This document shows positions 1 to 12,611 of a stretch of DNA of 64,000 nucleotides, one piece after another. The DNA comes from Voacanga thouarsii (lineage: Eukaryota > Streptophyta > Magnoliopsida > Gentianales > Apocynaceae): positions 1,488,001 through 1,552,000 of the forward strand of contig JANUWF010003376.1 of the NCBI GenBank assembly GCA_026120185.1, in the 5' to 3' direction. Below the pieces are notes generated by a model. The model saw only the letters and a program-made list of their open reading frames with translations, was not told where the DNA came from and did no database searches. The translations under genes were made by a program, and so were the position numbers. Position 1 is the first letter of the stretch. Every line of letters begins with the position of its first letter.

Positions 1-1
1 A

Positions 2-1230
2 TATAGGCAATTGGTAGTTTTTGGGGCTGTTTTGCTTTATGATGAAACAATTGATTTGTTTAATTGGATTTTCATGATGTTCATCAAAGCTATGGGAGGT
101 AAGCATCCTAGAACAATTTTCACTGACCAAGACCTAACAACGGCTGCAACAATTCCTATAGTTCTCCCACAGACCTTTCATAGTTTATGTACTTTCCATA
201 TTTGGAGAAATTCTATAAAACACTTGGGATATCTTTGTAGGAAGGGATTGTCACTCTCGGACATTTTTTGAAATTGTATGTTCCATATTGAAGATGAGAC
301 GGAGTTTCTTGAGACTTGGCAAGAACTTGTGCTAGTCCATAAGCTGGCAACAAATGAATGGATCAAAAGCATATTTGCAGCCAGAGTGAAGTGGGCACAA
401 TGCTACTTGAGGGGTACCTGGACAACTGGGATGTGTAGCACACAACTTAGTGAAAGCTTTAATGTAAATTTGAAGGACCATCTGAAGTTAAATCATGATA
501 TTTTACAATTCTTCACTCATTTTGGTCATGTTGTTACCTTGAAGCGATACAAAGATGTGATCTCAAAATATGAAAGTAAGCAAAAATTACCATTAATGAC
601 GTCGAGAAACTCGCCAATGCTAAATTGTGTAGTGAAGGTGTACACTCCCCCATTGTTCAATGAGTTTCATGTCCAATTCGATGAATCATTGGGGCTAGTC
701 ATACAAAGAACGAATGTCGCACCTAATTCTCTAGTTGAGTGCATTGTTGGATAGCATGATGGATTATCAAAAAAGCGCACCGTTATATTTGATGCATCGA
801 CGAAAACCATAACATGCAGTTGTTTACTTTTCCAGAGTGTTGAAATATATTATGCTCGCATTCTCTAAAAGTGTTAGATCACTTTAATGTAAAAACATTT
901 CCAGATCAATACATCATCAGGCGATGGAGGCATAAGTCTATGGATGTCTCAGTTACTCAGGTGGATAGAGGTGTTGTATCTATCGATCCCAACCTTGGCA
1001 TTGCAGAGAGGTACACGATGATGTACGTTGTTGACACGCTTAGCTGCCCAAGTTGCCGAATTTCAAAGTGCAATCGAAGATGTCATTTCTATGGCCACTG
1101 AAATGAGTCACAAGATTAGAGACAAATGTGATGTATTGTCAGCACGTGAGATGAGAGGGGAAATCGTTAGAAAGAGATTTAGGCCAAGACGATGTGACAA
1201 CCATGGAACCTTACTCTTGAGTAGTTGAAT
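2..1230 (+). pseudogene. FAR1-related (FRS/MULE transposase-like) protein, 5'-truncated pseudogene
   Basis: One reading frame runs from the window edge and resembles FAR1/FHY3-related proteins, transcription factors derived from Mutator-like transposases. The MULE transposase-domain part is recognisable: VVFGAVLLYDET, TDQD at 122-133 (an expected catalytic-type Asp position), and CTFHIWRNSIKHLG. Next come DETEFLETW and a stretch ending CSTQLSESFN, both typical of the family. A CSC near 803 starts a SWIM zinc finger, but its second Cys is lost (EIYYA) and the His (SHSLKVLDHF) is reached only after a 1-nt shift near 860. The frame has in-frame stops at 269-271 and 752-754, and another shift near 1030-1050 before a C-terminal helix (FQSAIEDVISMATEM). 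Upstream zinc-finger and N-terminal parts lie outside the window. It could be a dead FRS gene or the transposase remnant of a MULE; the context favours the latter weakly. Confidence 0.8.
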
Positions 1231-3479
1231 CACAGTTTCCAACCCCAAAAGGTATAAAGAAGTGTGAGACCTGCAAAATAAGAAAATGATTGAAGAGTTT
1301 TCTTGACAAATGGAGACCACAAAAAGGCACGCAAAATGAAAGTCACACCAATGCACTAGGTATGTGTTGTACACCAATCGTACTGTAGTGCTATTGCATT
1401 CCTTCTTTGTTTACATAAATTTTATTTACATTCATACTATTACGTGCAAAAGTTTATGTGTTGAAATAGCCAGGGGAGTAGCAGGGCCAGCAATGTACTT
1501 GACACACAGAAAATGCTACTGAGGAAAATAATTACTGCATAACTAAAACTTGTCATGCATCACAACAATCGGTCTGTAACATTCTTGTATATCCCTTGAA
1601 TATGATGTAAATTCAAATTGATGTAGCAAATATATTTAGGTGAATTTTTTTTCTTGTTGTGCAGCAAACATCATTAAGTAAGTGACATTTGTACCTATAT
1701 AGTGTAGCACGACTAGCATTCCACCAGCTTTTCAATCAAAATTTTCGCTCATGGAAATGGTATGCTTTGTAGCTTGAACTTCTTCCTCGATTTTCTTTAA
1801 GTCATAATGGCCATAATTACGAGATACCCTAACATACAACGGTGTTATGGACAGACTCTGTTCCCCATTTCATATAGTAAAACGGTCCTCTTTTGATGAA
1901 CCAAGTAAAAAATTTGCAACTATAGATAACAAAAGATGGTACGTAAACAGACTTTGTGCGCACCTCTTTGTTCCAATTTTCTCATAGGTACTCTATCTCA
2001 TTTATTGATACTCATCAAATGAAAGCTTTAATCTTTTCCAGATCATGATGTCTTAAATCCTTTTCTCTTTTTGGGGTTTTTGATAAAGAACCTACTTCTT
2101 GATGCTGTCAGTTCTCTTGTAGGAATGCCTTTTGTTTTTTAACCCTCATCTCGAAATTGAAAATCCATGCTTAAAGAGTCTTCTTATGTTTTCTTTCTTG
2201 TTTGTTTTTCCTAGAAAAAAGAGAAGGAATAAATATATGTATATCTATGGATGACAGTCTGGAGATCAACGTGCTTAGAGAAATGTCTATATAAATCAAT
2301 AGAGATCGTAATCTATATTCTATATATGCACATGTTTCAGTCTAGTTTGCCACTTGATGGGAATTTTCTTGACTTCTGTGGTTGTGCTTTAGAAGCATTT
2401 CTGGGTAATTCTGCTCTTGAATACTATGTTTCTAGATGCTAATTTAGGCTCGGCATACCATTAACTTGGCTTTCCAAGTGTGTTCTAGCAGATGCCGTTA
2501 CAATGAGAATTTTGAGTAGATCCACTCCTATGCTGAAGCTATCAATTAAGATCTTGGTAAACTATGTGGCATTTTCAAGCCTGCTACCTAGAAATCAGAA
2601 TTTGTATTCTTCAAGAAAAGTGTATACCTTGTGATGGGAATGGATACTAACTGCTACAGTTTAGGTAAATTTTGTGGAGTTACTTTCATTAGGATTTATG
2701 TTAATATCCACTGAATGGAGTGCATTATTGAAAACATAAATTTATCGAAATTGTCTAATATAACTTTTGCCTCTATCTTCTTTTTCCAGATAATTATATG
2801 ATTTTCATTTCAATAAACACATTTGAATGTGTCATATCTGATAATAGTAGTAGCACTTTGAAATGTATTTGTGGCACTGATTTTTTTCCTATTCCATACA
2901 GAGTTGTATTAGCTCCTCTCACAGGGAAAAGATTTTAAGGAAACATTCGACATTGACATGCGGCATTGGATTGGCCCGTGAGAGAACCTCCAATGCAGCT
3001 TTTGCTTAGAGCAAAAGTTGTTGGAATTTTCAACGACTCAAGCTAGTTACTCCAACAATAGTTATTGCCGGTTATATGATTTTAACGCGAGGGGCGGGGA
3101 GAGGGGACCAATTCCAAAAAGTGAATAGAATTGGATAAACTGTTATCTTTGTTCACTTCAGCCCATAATACTCTTGGAGAGATATACAAAAGAGAACAAT
3201 GTATGAAGCTAATGAATATTATTGTAGTAATGGGTTTGTCCATACCAGCTGATGATCCCATAATAGCAATTCTTTTTTTTTTTTTGAATAATATGAATTC
3301 TTCTAATACGTATTATTCCTCCAGAATTTGCCTATACTATTTTATTGTATTAATGTGTTTTCTTACAATATGTAAATCTAGATTCAAGTCGGATTCCACT
3401 ACCAATTGGTCTTCCCTGTTTTAGTGCTTAATATGGTAGTAATTGCATTGACATAGAATTCCTCCAATGCAGGCCTTTG
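1231..3479. other. No gene recognised
   Basis: This is AT-rich sequence with only short open frames, none showing a recognisable motif or a plausible exon chain. No LTR ends, tRNA-like boxes or long repeats were seen. It may be the 3' side of the FRS-type remnant or interior of an old MULE. Confidence 0.5.
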
Positions 3480-3638
3480 TTAAATATTTATGTGTAGTAG
3501 CTCGTGCAAGTTTATGTGGATGACATGGTTAGGGATTGTATTCATGTGTTTGTGTAACATTTTCATGTATTTGTGCAATCTGCTTATATATCTGCGTGAC
3601 ATTCATGAAGTAATTAGTGTAGGTTGACCACATTCTTA
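3480..3638 (-). repeat. Minisatellite, GT-strand, left part
   Basis: Short related units of the type TTCATGTGTTTGTGTAAC and TTCATGTATTTGTGCAA. The segment ATTCATGAAGTAATTAGTG..GGTTGACCACA is the reverse complement, with few changes, of the recurring unit near 39485 (TCAATCTGTACTAGTTACTACATGAAC in two pieces). The array is interrupted at 3639-3643 by the giant solo LTR and continues at 8248. Its orientation is opposite to the arrays at 13141, 38040 and 39330. Confidence 0.65.
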
Positions 3639-4138
3639 GGGAGTGTAATACCCCCACATTTTTTATTTTTGACTAACTACTATTTGTAATAGGATGAGAA
3701 TTTGTATTAATAGCCAGAATAAAAGTTGATTAGTATAATGAGACGAAAATTTTGGTATGATAATATTTGGTCGGGACTTGGATGTAATTATTGGATTTGT
3801 TCTACCCACACCCTAAATCTTCGGAAGGCTACTATTATCAATAAAATAAGAATTTGAGGGTAGGCGAAGAAGAGAAATTGATCACTGCAATAAAACACAC
3901 GTTTTGGTGTGAATGATGCTATCTGGGTCACAGGGGATATTTTCGTCATTTTGACCGCGCCCGCGACTTTGACTGTAAATTTGATCAAATAAAAAGGGAA
4001 TTGAAGAATTTAAGTGTTACCAATGGATTCAGTAGAATTTTTGGAGTTGAATGGTGAAATAAAATATTTTTCCGTTTTGAACTCGATTTTGGTCATTTCT
4101 GAAGAAAATAAGAAACGCAGTTAAAAATGGTACGTGTG

Positions 4139-5127
4139 TGATGAGACTCCGCTTCATCATGGAAGTTAAGATCAAGGAGGGGGAGGCGTGACCATGCAAA
4201 GACAAGGAACGATGACAAGATCTGGGTCCAAGAAGCTTCAAGTTGATTTTCAATTGCTCATAAAACCATGCTTGATGAAGGAAGAGGGTTGGAAGGTTGA
4301 AGAAGCTAGCCAAGAGCTCATTTTTTATGAGAGCAAGAAGGACCCCAACAAGAATTCAAGTCAGCAACAAATACAGATAAAATTTGATCAAAAGAAGGCC
4401 TTACAGTGGATAGCCGATGCCAGCCCAAACATCCGAACTGGCGCCGGCCTCAATTTGCAACACGATCGGCGCTGGCTTCAAGGGCCCTAGCCAGCGCCGG
4501 CTTTGGTCGGCCCCACTTTTTTTTATGTTTTCTCTGATTTTGTCCAATTTTAAGTGTTTGTAAAGACTTATTAAGACCCTAAACTGTAATAGAACTTCAG
4601 GGATTACTTAGCTAGGGTTAGGGTAGTATAAATAGAAACTTTAGTGATTTGACAACACAATTCACATACTTTAATTCAAATTTGAGAGAAAATCTTGAGT
4701 GGTCCTAGCCTCCTTGTTCATCTTGATCAAGACTATGCTTAAGGGTTAGTCCTTCTTATGAATAAGTCTATAAATCTTATGGATAATCCAATGTGGTTTC
4801 TTTGAATAGGCCTTAGTTGCTTTGTTCTTTTAAAGTTTGTTTGAATTCCATTACTTAGGTGCCTATTTTCTCTATTCTATTTGTTCTTGTTTGCCTTTGT
4901 TGCTTCAAGGATATTGGGGGTGAGATTATAGTAGAACTTTCTACTATTCTTGAGGGTCTTTGAAGCTTAGTTCTTCAAGAGTTTGATAGAGGGTAAGTTG
5001 TTATTTCATTTTCTCCTTTTTTTTGTCCCAAGAAGAATATCTGTTTTTGGTCTCATTGATTGAGCTGAATACATAACCAACTAAACCACTCACAACACCA
5101 AAAAAAAGCCCACACAAGATCATATCA
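4139..5127 (+). mobile_element. Nested 989-bp solo LTR inside giant solo LTR I
   Basis: The inserted block begins TGATGAGACTCC and ends GATCATATCA, with 5-bp duplication GTGTG at 4134-4138 and 5128-5132. The copy at about 40500 gives the uninterrupted site (GGATGTGTGGC), confirming the insertion. It contains a TATA-like TATAAATA at 4627-4634 and a GC-rich inverted repeat upstream (4467-4477 with 4489-4499). TG..CA ends, 5-bp duplication and lack of coding sequence fit a solo LTR, probably Athila-like. Confidence 0.8.
4467..4499. repeat. GC-rich inverted repeat in U3 of nested solo LTR
   Basis: Arms CGGCGCTGGCT and AGCCAGCGCCG are perfect complements over 11 bp with an 11-nt spacer that contains AGGGCCCT. 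It lies about 130 bp upstream of the TATA-like box in otherwise AT-rich sequence. Confidence 0.75.
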
Positions 5128-7510
5128 GTGTGGCATTTGGTGAGTGGCAACCCATGGACATGTGTCAATTTAAGAGAGGTTGCATGAAGAGTTCATGCAA
5201 GACATTTGGAATTAAAGGATTTCAAAAATAAATGAAGAATGATGTGTAATTTTGTGATTGGAGCACATCATGTTGTGGGCCATTTAATTTAGGCATTGGG
5301 TATTGTGATTGGCTAATGTTTAGACCAAGAGAAAATGAATGAATGGCTGGAAATTGGCCAAGAATTTCGTTGGCCTTGCAAGAAGAAATAATGGAATTTT
5401 TGTGGACGAAATAAAAGTAGTAGGTGTGTAAATTTTTCATTGGAACACACCTATACATTAGCCACCATATAATTAATTGATTTAAAATTTTCTTGGCCAA
5501 ATTTCTGATGAGAATGGTGGTGGGAAGGCTATTATAACAGCTAGAATTTCAGCCAGCCTTGAGGAAGGAAAAACAAGAGAAAATATGGAAAGAAAAGCTA
5601 GAGAAAAATAGGGAGAAAAAGAAAAAGGAGAGAGAAAGAAAGAAGTGTGTGTGTTCTTGGTGTTCTTGGAGCAAAATCACTTCAAATAACCTCAAACACA
5701 AGATAAAATCCTATGCTTCAAGAATTAAAGTTGTAGATTTCATTATGGTGATCATTATGATATCAATTTTAACATGAAAACATGATTTTCATGTCTTGAT
5801 TTTGGATTAAAGTTAGGGTTTGTAAACTTGGTGTGTGAACCTTGTATATACCTATGTGTTCTATGTATGTTGGCTGCCTAGAAGCCTTATGGATATTGTT
5901 TTGTCTAAGGAAGAACTGAATATTTATGGTAGTTTTAAGGATTGCTTTTGGTTGATGAGATGATGACTAAAGTAGAATAAAAATGGAAGTTACTTGGTTG
6001 GAACAATGAATTGTACTAGCTTTTGTTTTGAAGAAGTGAATTTGTGTTGAATAAGTGTGACTCTTGTGAGCCATTGAAATCTTGAAAATATGGAATTAAA
6101 GATGATTTGAAGGAAAATTGAGTGAATTAATGGTTCCAAGGTGTTAAAGGCTAAAGGAAAACAAATGAAAGCATAAATAGTAGTTTTGAGGCAAAACTAT
6201 TGGGGCTGTTTTTGCCTAGTAGCATATTACGGGAATCAGAACTCTGAATTAGGCATATACAGAATTTAATTTAAAAGTCTTACAGTTGATTTGGTATATC
6301 ATATAGCCAAATCGGAGTTGTGGATTGTAAGTATGTGCAAAACAAAATGATGTGTCAAACCAGTGGAATTTTAGAAAAGTAGTACGAAAATAGATGAATT
6401 TAAGGATGATTAATTGTGTGATTTTGGTTGAAATTAAGGGAAAGTATGAAGTGAATCATTTGTATATAAAGAGAGAAAGGTTGTGGAAAAATGAAAACGA
6501 AAGAATTGATCAAACGACGTGAATGAAAGTTAAGCGTTTTCTTTAACCGTCGGCTAACGTCGGCTAACCATCGGCTATTTTTTGACCAAACATAAATTGA
6601 CCCAAAAATGATATTTGGTGTAGGTTTAACAGTAAATAGCCAATGGAACGGTGAAAACGATAGAAACGGTGGTCGAAAGGCCGTAAACGGAAAAGTTTAG
6701 TCAGGATACGAGGTGGGTCCCTTTGATTTCTAAAACCTTTTGAAAGCTAGTGTACTTCACTTTTCCATGAAATACCATGTTTTATACCATTTTGGAAATT
6801 CCTAAATATGTTTAATGTTTATCTGAGAAAGAATTATATTATGCCATTTTGGGCTTGATTGAACATCATAATTGGCTTGGAAACCTTACTGGATGATTAA
6901 AGCATGAATTTTGTGAATTTAGTCATTTTAGATTAAATATTTGGGATTTTCAGAAAATGGTAAATTTTGAAATCGAGTATCCATAAATTGATCGAAATAC
7001 CCTTATTGGAACATTTTATGACAACCTTTGGAATAAGGTATTCGGTAAATGACCGAAATATCCTTATTGGAATTCTTGTGAATATTTTTCAAATTGGGTA
7101 AGGATGAAATGACCCAAATACCTTCGTAAAGTCTTTTGGAATTATGCACGGGTAAAATAACCCGAATGCCCTTGGAAAATGACTTTTGTGATCAAGTATG
7201 GGAAAAATGACCTGAATACTCTTGGAAATATGTTTTGATGTGTGAACAAAACTCTTTATCCTGTTTCAACAAGATTTTGGAAAATGATCTTTCGTGATGA
7301 GATTAGTTTTTGAAAGACGACCTTTTAATCCCTGAAATTATTTTATTGGCATGATGTGCCATAGAATGAATTGATTAGCTTTACAAAGCTTATGTGAATG
7401 ATGATCTGACTTGTGAGTCAATGGGATCAAATTTTGAAAAATTATGTTTTGCCCCAAAAATAGTTTTCTTGATATGGAAAATGGTTTCCTGATGTGCTCA
7501 AGTACTAGCT

Positions 7511-7622
7511 TTTTTCTTGAATACTTGGTGTAAGCACTAATTTGAATTCCTGGTGTAAGTACTAACTTGAATACCTGGCGTATGCACTAACTTGAATACC
7601 TGGTGTAAGCACTAACTTGATT
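7511..7622 (+). repeat. Four tandem ~30-bp units in giant solo LTR I
   Basis: The phrase (C/A)TTGAATACCTGGTGTAAG followed by CACTAA recurs about four times with one or two changes per unit. No coding potential is seen; the array lies in the 3' part of the LTR. Confidence 0.7.
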
Positions 7623-8247
7623 CTTGGTAGTACACTGCGGTGTACTTACTTATCCGGCGATGCACGGTTGAGTGCTATAGACGGCGGTCTAAGTATAATG
7701 ATACGTGGCACCAAAGGCAAAGCCTTGAGCATACAGGCCGACCTTCAATTCAAGGAATGTCTGTGATGTGGAAATTGGGGCAATAATTTAGAATTGAAGC
7801 ACAATTTCCCCAAAATGATTGAGTAATAAATAAACTCTTTTTTTTTTTTATGAGTTTTGGAATTGTTTCCAGTGAACAAATGAAATGTTTTTCTCACAAG
7901 GGTTTTATGTACTTTGTCTCCTTAGTAAAGCATTAGCACTCACGAGACTCATTGAGTGATTTTCACTCACACGCGTGTTATTTTCCTTGAAAAATTCAAG
8001 ATTAGAGGTGCAACGGAAGCACGGTGGATTCCCAGAGGCTCATGCCACATCTGAGACATGTTGTATTCACGAGTGTATGTATCAGAAGTCAAATTCTTGT
8101 ACTTTTTTTATGTTGAAAAAAAAAAATTTCCACTGTCTTTTGAGTAAAGTTTGTTATAAAGACCCCTTGTCTAAGCAATTAGATAGGGCAACATCCCACA
8201 AAGTTACAACCCACTACGTTATAGAAATTTGGGGGTGTTACAGGGAG

Positions 8248-9109
8248 TATGTTGATGTGATTGTGCAACATGTTCATGCATTTGTTTCAGGCAGTCATGT
8301 CTTTTTGTAGCTTGTCCATGTGTATAGAGTTCATTCGTATGGTAGTTTGGAGTTACAGTGCTTAATATGATGCTAATTGTCACTTTTCCTTTGTTACAGA
8401 CATTTTGTAAACCTTGTTTTCTCTCGAAGAGCAAACTATATCTTGTAAAGTTTGTTACAGAAATTTTGCAAAGCTTGCTTAATTTGAACTGGATCTCCCA
8501 TGTCGTGAGAAAACTATATGTTGCAATTTATGATCCTACAAAGGGAACAAGTGTTGAAGAGGTACTAGTCTCAAGAGGAAAAATGTTGAATATACTGGTA
8601 CTTATGCTGAAATACCAACTCTTGTGGCATGTTAAAGAGTTAACCAGTGGATGCTGGGGGGATTATGTTCAAGTGGTTGTGTAATATATTTCTATGTTTA
8701 TGTGGTGTGTTCCTATAGTAACTTTCTATATGTTGATATTAGCCTATATGCTCGAGCCTTGTGTTCTTGTTGGATTGGTGTGTTCCTGTCCTTTTATGGT
8801 ATGCTCAAGGAAGATACAATGCTGTTCATTTTTTTCTTTAGCATAAGAAGTTAAAACTTTTAGGGAACGCCATATGATATAATTAGTACTACCTGTCCAA
8901 ATAATAGAGATGAAAAACATTCAATTACATGAAAAATAGCCTTTCATCACACGCTATCGATCATAATTTCACAAACCAGTAGAATAGATTAACAACATCA
9001 ACGAAGTAAGGAGTCATATACTAGCTAATAACATGGCATTTCTATGTATAGAAGCAAAAAAAAAAAAAAAAAATCCTAAAATACATTAATATGAGTCCTC
9101 ACTACATGG
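8248..9109 (-). repeat. Minisatellite, GT-strand, right part, plus unresolved sequence
   Basis: Directly after the duplicated GGGAG the GT-type units resume (ATGTTGATGTGATTGTGCAACATGTTC split over two pieces, then GTCCATGTG and TTATGTTCAAGTGGTTGTG to about 8730). An open frame at 8358-8684 shows no family motif and is probably chance. From 8731 to 9109 I see only AT-rich sequence and a 24-base A run near 9055. Confidence 0.5.
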
Positions 9110-10720
9110 TGTTCTTTTGCTTGGCTAATACACAAAATCACTCACTTTTCCCCCACTGCTTTCCTCTTCTGACACCCACGTGTTAGATTGAAGCTGGTCC
9201 TCCCAGCATAAATAGGTGATCATATTGGAGATGTAGATTCGCTCAGCAATGGATTGTCCAGGCACGGTTGTAGATCCCGTACACTTCAACCGTGTCATGT
9301 GCTCCTACTAGAGAAGGAGCTTTGTCATTATGTTGTTTTTCTCACAAATCATGTTGAGCGCCTTAGACATTGATTTGAAGTCACCGTGCTCAAGTTGTTC
9401 AACTTTTTTCTTTATGGCACGATAGTTTATGACTGCTAATTAGTGACGAAGATTCATGGATTCATTCACACGGTATTGCCACTCCAGCAGTAATTTCTAT
9501 CGCTTTCGAACATTGATGGCTGCATGTGATACCAAAATTCGCCAGATGTCTCTAATGCCCAGTGCCTTCCCATCCATTGATATATCATGTGGGGTGTATA
9601 TTTTGGCAGCAAAACTAGTGGATGATCACGAGAAAAGGAGCTTGAGATAGCCATAGGTGCAGCAAGTCAAATCTGAACGAAAACACCTTGTGCATGAAAT
9701 TGTTAAACGCATTTAATAATTACTAGGTGAACAGAGAGTTACTACATGAATTGACTCTGGTAAAGGAATGAACACATGCAACAAATACATTAACAATATA
9801 TACAATTAGATGAACATTTTTAACGAATACCTAAACTTTGGATGAATTTAATAAGAACCTTTATCCCGTCACCAATTTGGCTACAATGGTATGTGTCAAA
9901 CCCAATTCAATCGGGCGAATGGATTTTTTCAATCCACCGATGACCTGATATGCATTCCATATATATATAGAGGTTCCAACACCTGCCCACTCTCTGCATG
10001 TCAGATTTGAAGATGAAACGACTCTATGACGACAAGAATGAATAAGAAATACAGGTAACAAAAAGTTAAACTACTGGCATCAAAACGTGAACACCCTTAG
10101 TTATGGCTGCAGCAGGAGGGTCCCAAGCCTTCTTAATATCATGCCGCCAGATCAAGAGCAAATCTAACTGCAGTCTTGATTTTGGATTAACTTTTACCAG
10201 CCTAGCACTCCATCAACTATCGTGGCATAAATATTTGGTGGTTGGGAGGTTTTTTGTTGAATTGAATATTTGGTGGTTAATATGCAACTATGGGTCGGGG
10301 ATCGTCCACGTATCCTAACTATGTAAGTTAGCTGATAGCATTAACGTTTAGATTGTTGGTAGAATGGGCAAAATACTAAATTTTAATCGATCTTTTGGAG
10401 GTTCCTATGATCATCTTCTATTGCTATAAATATGCAGTATTTCCCCGAACAACAAATGCAAATTCAATTGGAGGAGAAAGGAAATCTGCAAAATTGATCA
10501 CTTAGATCCAATGGAACCTGTAACCAATCTTGAGAGCACCGGTATCTATTATCCAAGGCCGGTCACTTGACTTTTGCTCATGCACTCATGTAATGACCAC
10601 GAATGAGCTTGGCGTGCCAACTCAACAATGTATTCCGCCTTTATCTGCCAAGACATCGAACAAAAGATTGTCGAAGAGAAGAAACTCTTGGTTGAATTTG
10701 AAATTATGAGGGGAGTCATC

Positions 10721-12611
10721 TAATAGGGGCTAAATTAGTCATATTTTTCCTAGTTATTTGAGGCTATTTTGTGATACATTTTGTGAAATAACTAATCGTA
10801 TTCCTCCATATTTGATATTTCCCTTATAAAAATACTTTTATGTAATTTTATGCAAAAATAAGGAAAAATTAGAGTTAATTGTGGGATTTTTCAGAACAAA
10901 ACCGGCACAAGCCCAGGAAGAGGAACCGTCGCTGGTTAGCTACTGGAAAAGTAAAGAGAAAAGCGTAGAAATTGAGGGGCAACAGGAGTCAACAAAAACG
11001 GCCAAAAGAAAGAAAAGAAAATCAGCAGCTTCATGGCTTGGAAAGCCGAAAACGAAAGAAAGAAGCAAAGGAAAGCAAGCCGGCATAAATTGCAACAAAT
11101 TCGGTGGGACCAAGGTGGAGAAAGAAAGTTAATAAAAGGGGCTGAGAAAGGACAAAATAAAAAGGAGAAGGAAAATACAAGAACAAGAAGTAACAACAGC
11201 AAGTCTCGGTGGTTTTCAACTCAATTGAGCCGAGGCAAGGGAAACGGCTCAATTGAGCCGCTGCGACAACAAACAAAGACAGCAAATAATTTTGGTGGCT
11301 TCAAATGGCTTAATTGGAAACCAAATCAAACAATTCCAAATTCAAACATCAAAGGCTTCAGCAATTCCAAGTCAACAATCCACGATTTTCAACACAAGAA
11401 AACAAAGTCTAAATTGAAATCAAATTCGAATTCCACAAGAATTGAACATCTTCAGCACAAAACGACAAGACTCAAAGTGAAGTCCAAATCCAATTTTCCA
11501 ATTCAAAAAGTTAATGGCGGTTCCTTAGTGGTTTTTTATTTAGTTTTTCTTAAGATTTTATTTTAGCAATTGCTATTCTTTATTGGTTTTGGATTTTTAG
11601 ATAATTTCTTCTTCTTTATTTAGGATTCTTTTAGGAACTTTGTAGGCCTATAAATAAAGGCCAATTTACCCTAGGAGAGGAAGGTGCACAATGTAGGGAC
11701 TTAGATTTATTTTTAAGTGCATCATCAATATTTTCTCAAAATAAAAAGTTCAAGGAGGATTGTACAAGATGGTCTTCAAAGGGAGAAGAAGAAGGCTTGT
11801 CTATGAGTATCTATTTCTTTCCTTTGATTTCTTTTTCTTGAATAATGATATGTTAATTGTTTTATTGTAATTTGATATTGTTTTAGATATTCATGATATT
11901 TAGAGTTATTTGATCTTTTGATTAATTTATTGTTCTTCTTGGTATTTAATTACTTGTGCTGATTACGAGATTGGTTGATTGTTACTTTCTATTGACTTGC
12001 TTGGAAAAAGGGTTGATGGTGGTTTCAATTCATTGATTTCATATTTCTAGTCTTTTAACTTTCTTGGAAAAGGGGTTAACTGCTAAGAATAAGGTAATTA
12101 AAGATTAAGTGATGTCTGTTAGGAATGGATTCATTAGTTAGTTTCATATTTAAGTTTGCCAGGAATGGAAATTTAATCAAGGGATTGTGTTTAATGCATC
12201 TTTTGGGTAAGACTGGTTGAAACAGGAATGTGATGCTAAGTTACCTAGAAGATAGGGATTCATGGATTGGAAACGAAGTGAGTCTATCTTAATCCTTCAT
12301 GATGCCAAGGGAATAATTAGTTATGATAATGGTTGAGTTCTTTAAGATCATGTTTGTCTACACAATGGCTTAAGTTACATAATTCTACATCCTTGACATG
12401 TATATATTTTTACTTTATTTTACTTTTTATTTTTATTTGTTTTTCACTTTATCGAGTCGGTTAAACAATGAAACTCGTTTGAACCTTATGCTCGGTTAAT
12501 GATGAGTACGCTTGCTCATATGTGTGATTTGGGTTGAACGTTTTAATTTAAATTTGATTAGGAATGTGCTTAGTTTTTGTATGATTTTTATACCCAAGTC
12601 CGAACACATCA
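10721..12611 (+). mobile_element. Athila-type solo LTR (1,891 bp)
   Basis: It begins TAATAGGGGCTAAATTAG (first G mutated to A relative to TGATAGGGGC in relatives) and ends CGAACACATCA. An exact TCATC duplication flanks it (10716-10720 and 12612-12616). The start matches the LTRs at 51817 and 56869, and the last ~130 bp match those at 25478 and 41517 in reverse. It has TATAAATA at 11649-11656 and a perfect CGGCTCAATTGAGCCG palindrome at 11245-11260. No internal domain or primer site follows, so it is a solo LTR. Open frames within it (for example 11033-11566) are lysine-rich chance frames over purine-rich sequence. Confidence 0.88.
11649..11656 (+). promoter_or_regulatory. TATA box of Athila-type LTR
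   Basis: TATAAATA after GTAGGCC; the same GCCTATAAATA context is at 52670 in the related LTR. Transcription would begin about 30 bp downstream. Confidence 0.65.

Larger units (their letters stand above)
3644..8242 (+). mobile_element. Giant solo LTR I (gypsy-type, TGTAATACCCC/GGGGTGTTACA ends)
   Basis: The element starts TGTAATACCCCCA and ends TGGGGGTGTTACA style, forming a near-perfect terminal inverted repeat of about 13 bp. It is flanked by an exact 5-bp duplication, GGGAG, at 3639-3643 and 8243-8247. Without the nested insertion it is about 3.6 kb. I find no second long repeat, no primer-binding site and no pol, so I read it as a solo LTR. The first 1.3 kb outside the nested insertion aligns by eye with the copy at 40022-41325. 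Its 6.7-8.2 kb part resembles 18.3-19.99 kb of solo LTR II. A purine-rich leader with TGTGTTCTTGGTGTTCTTGG near 5650 is shared with the fourth copy. The ends suit plant chromovirus (Tekay/Del-like) LTRs; a non-autonomous element is the alternative. Confidence 0.75.

Noticed and set aside
4613..4626. Telomere-like AGGGTTAGGG
   Set aside because: A single short match inside a solo LTR; no array.
8358..8684. 108-codon plus-strand frame as a gene
   Set aside because: No recognisable domain, no exon context, and it overlaps diverged minisatellite sequence.
11033..11566. 177-codon Lys/Ser/Asn-rich frame
   Set aside because: Lies in the U3/R region of a solo LTR, with purine-rich composition open in several frames and no relative in the other LTR copies.
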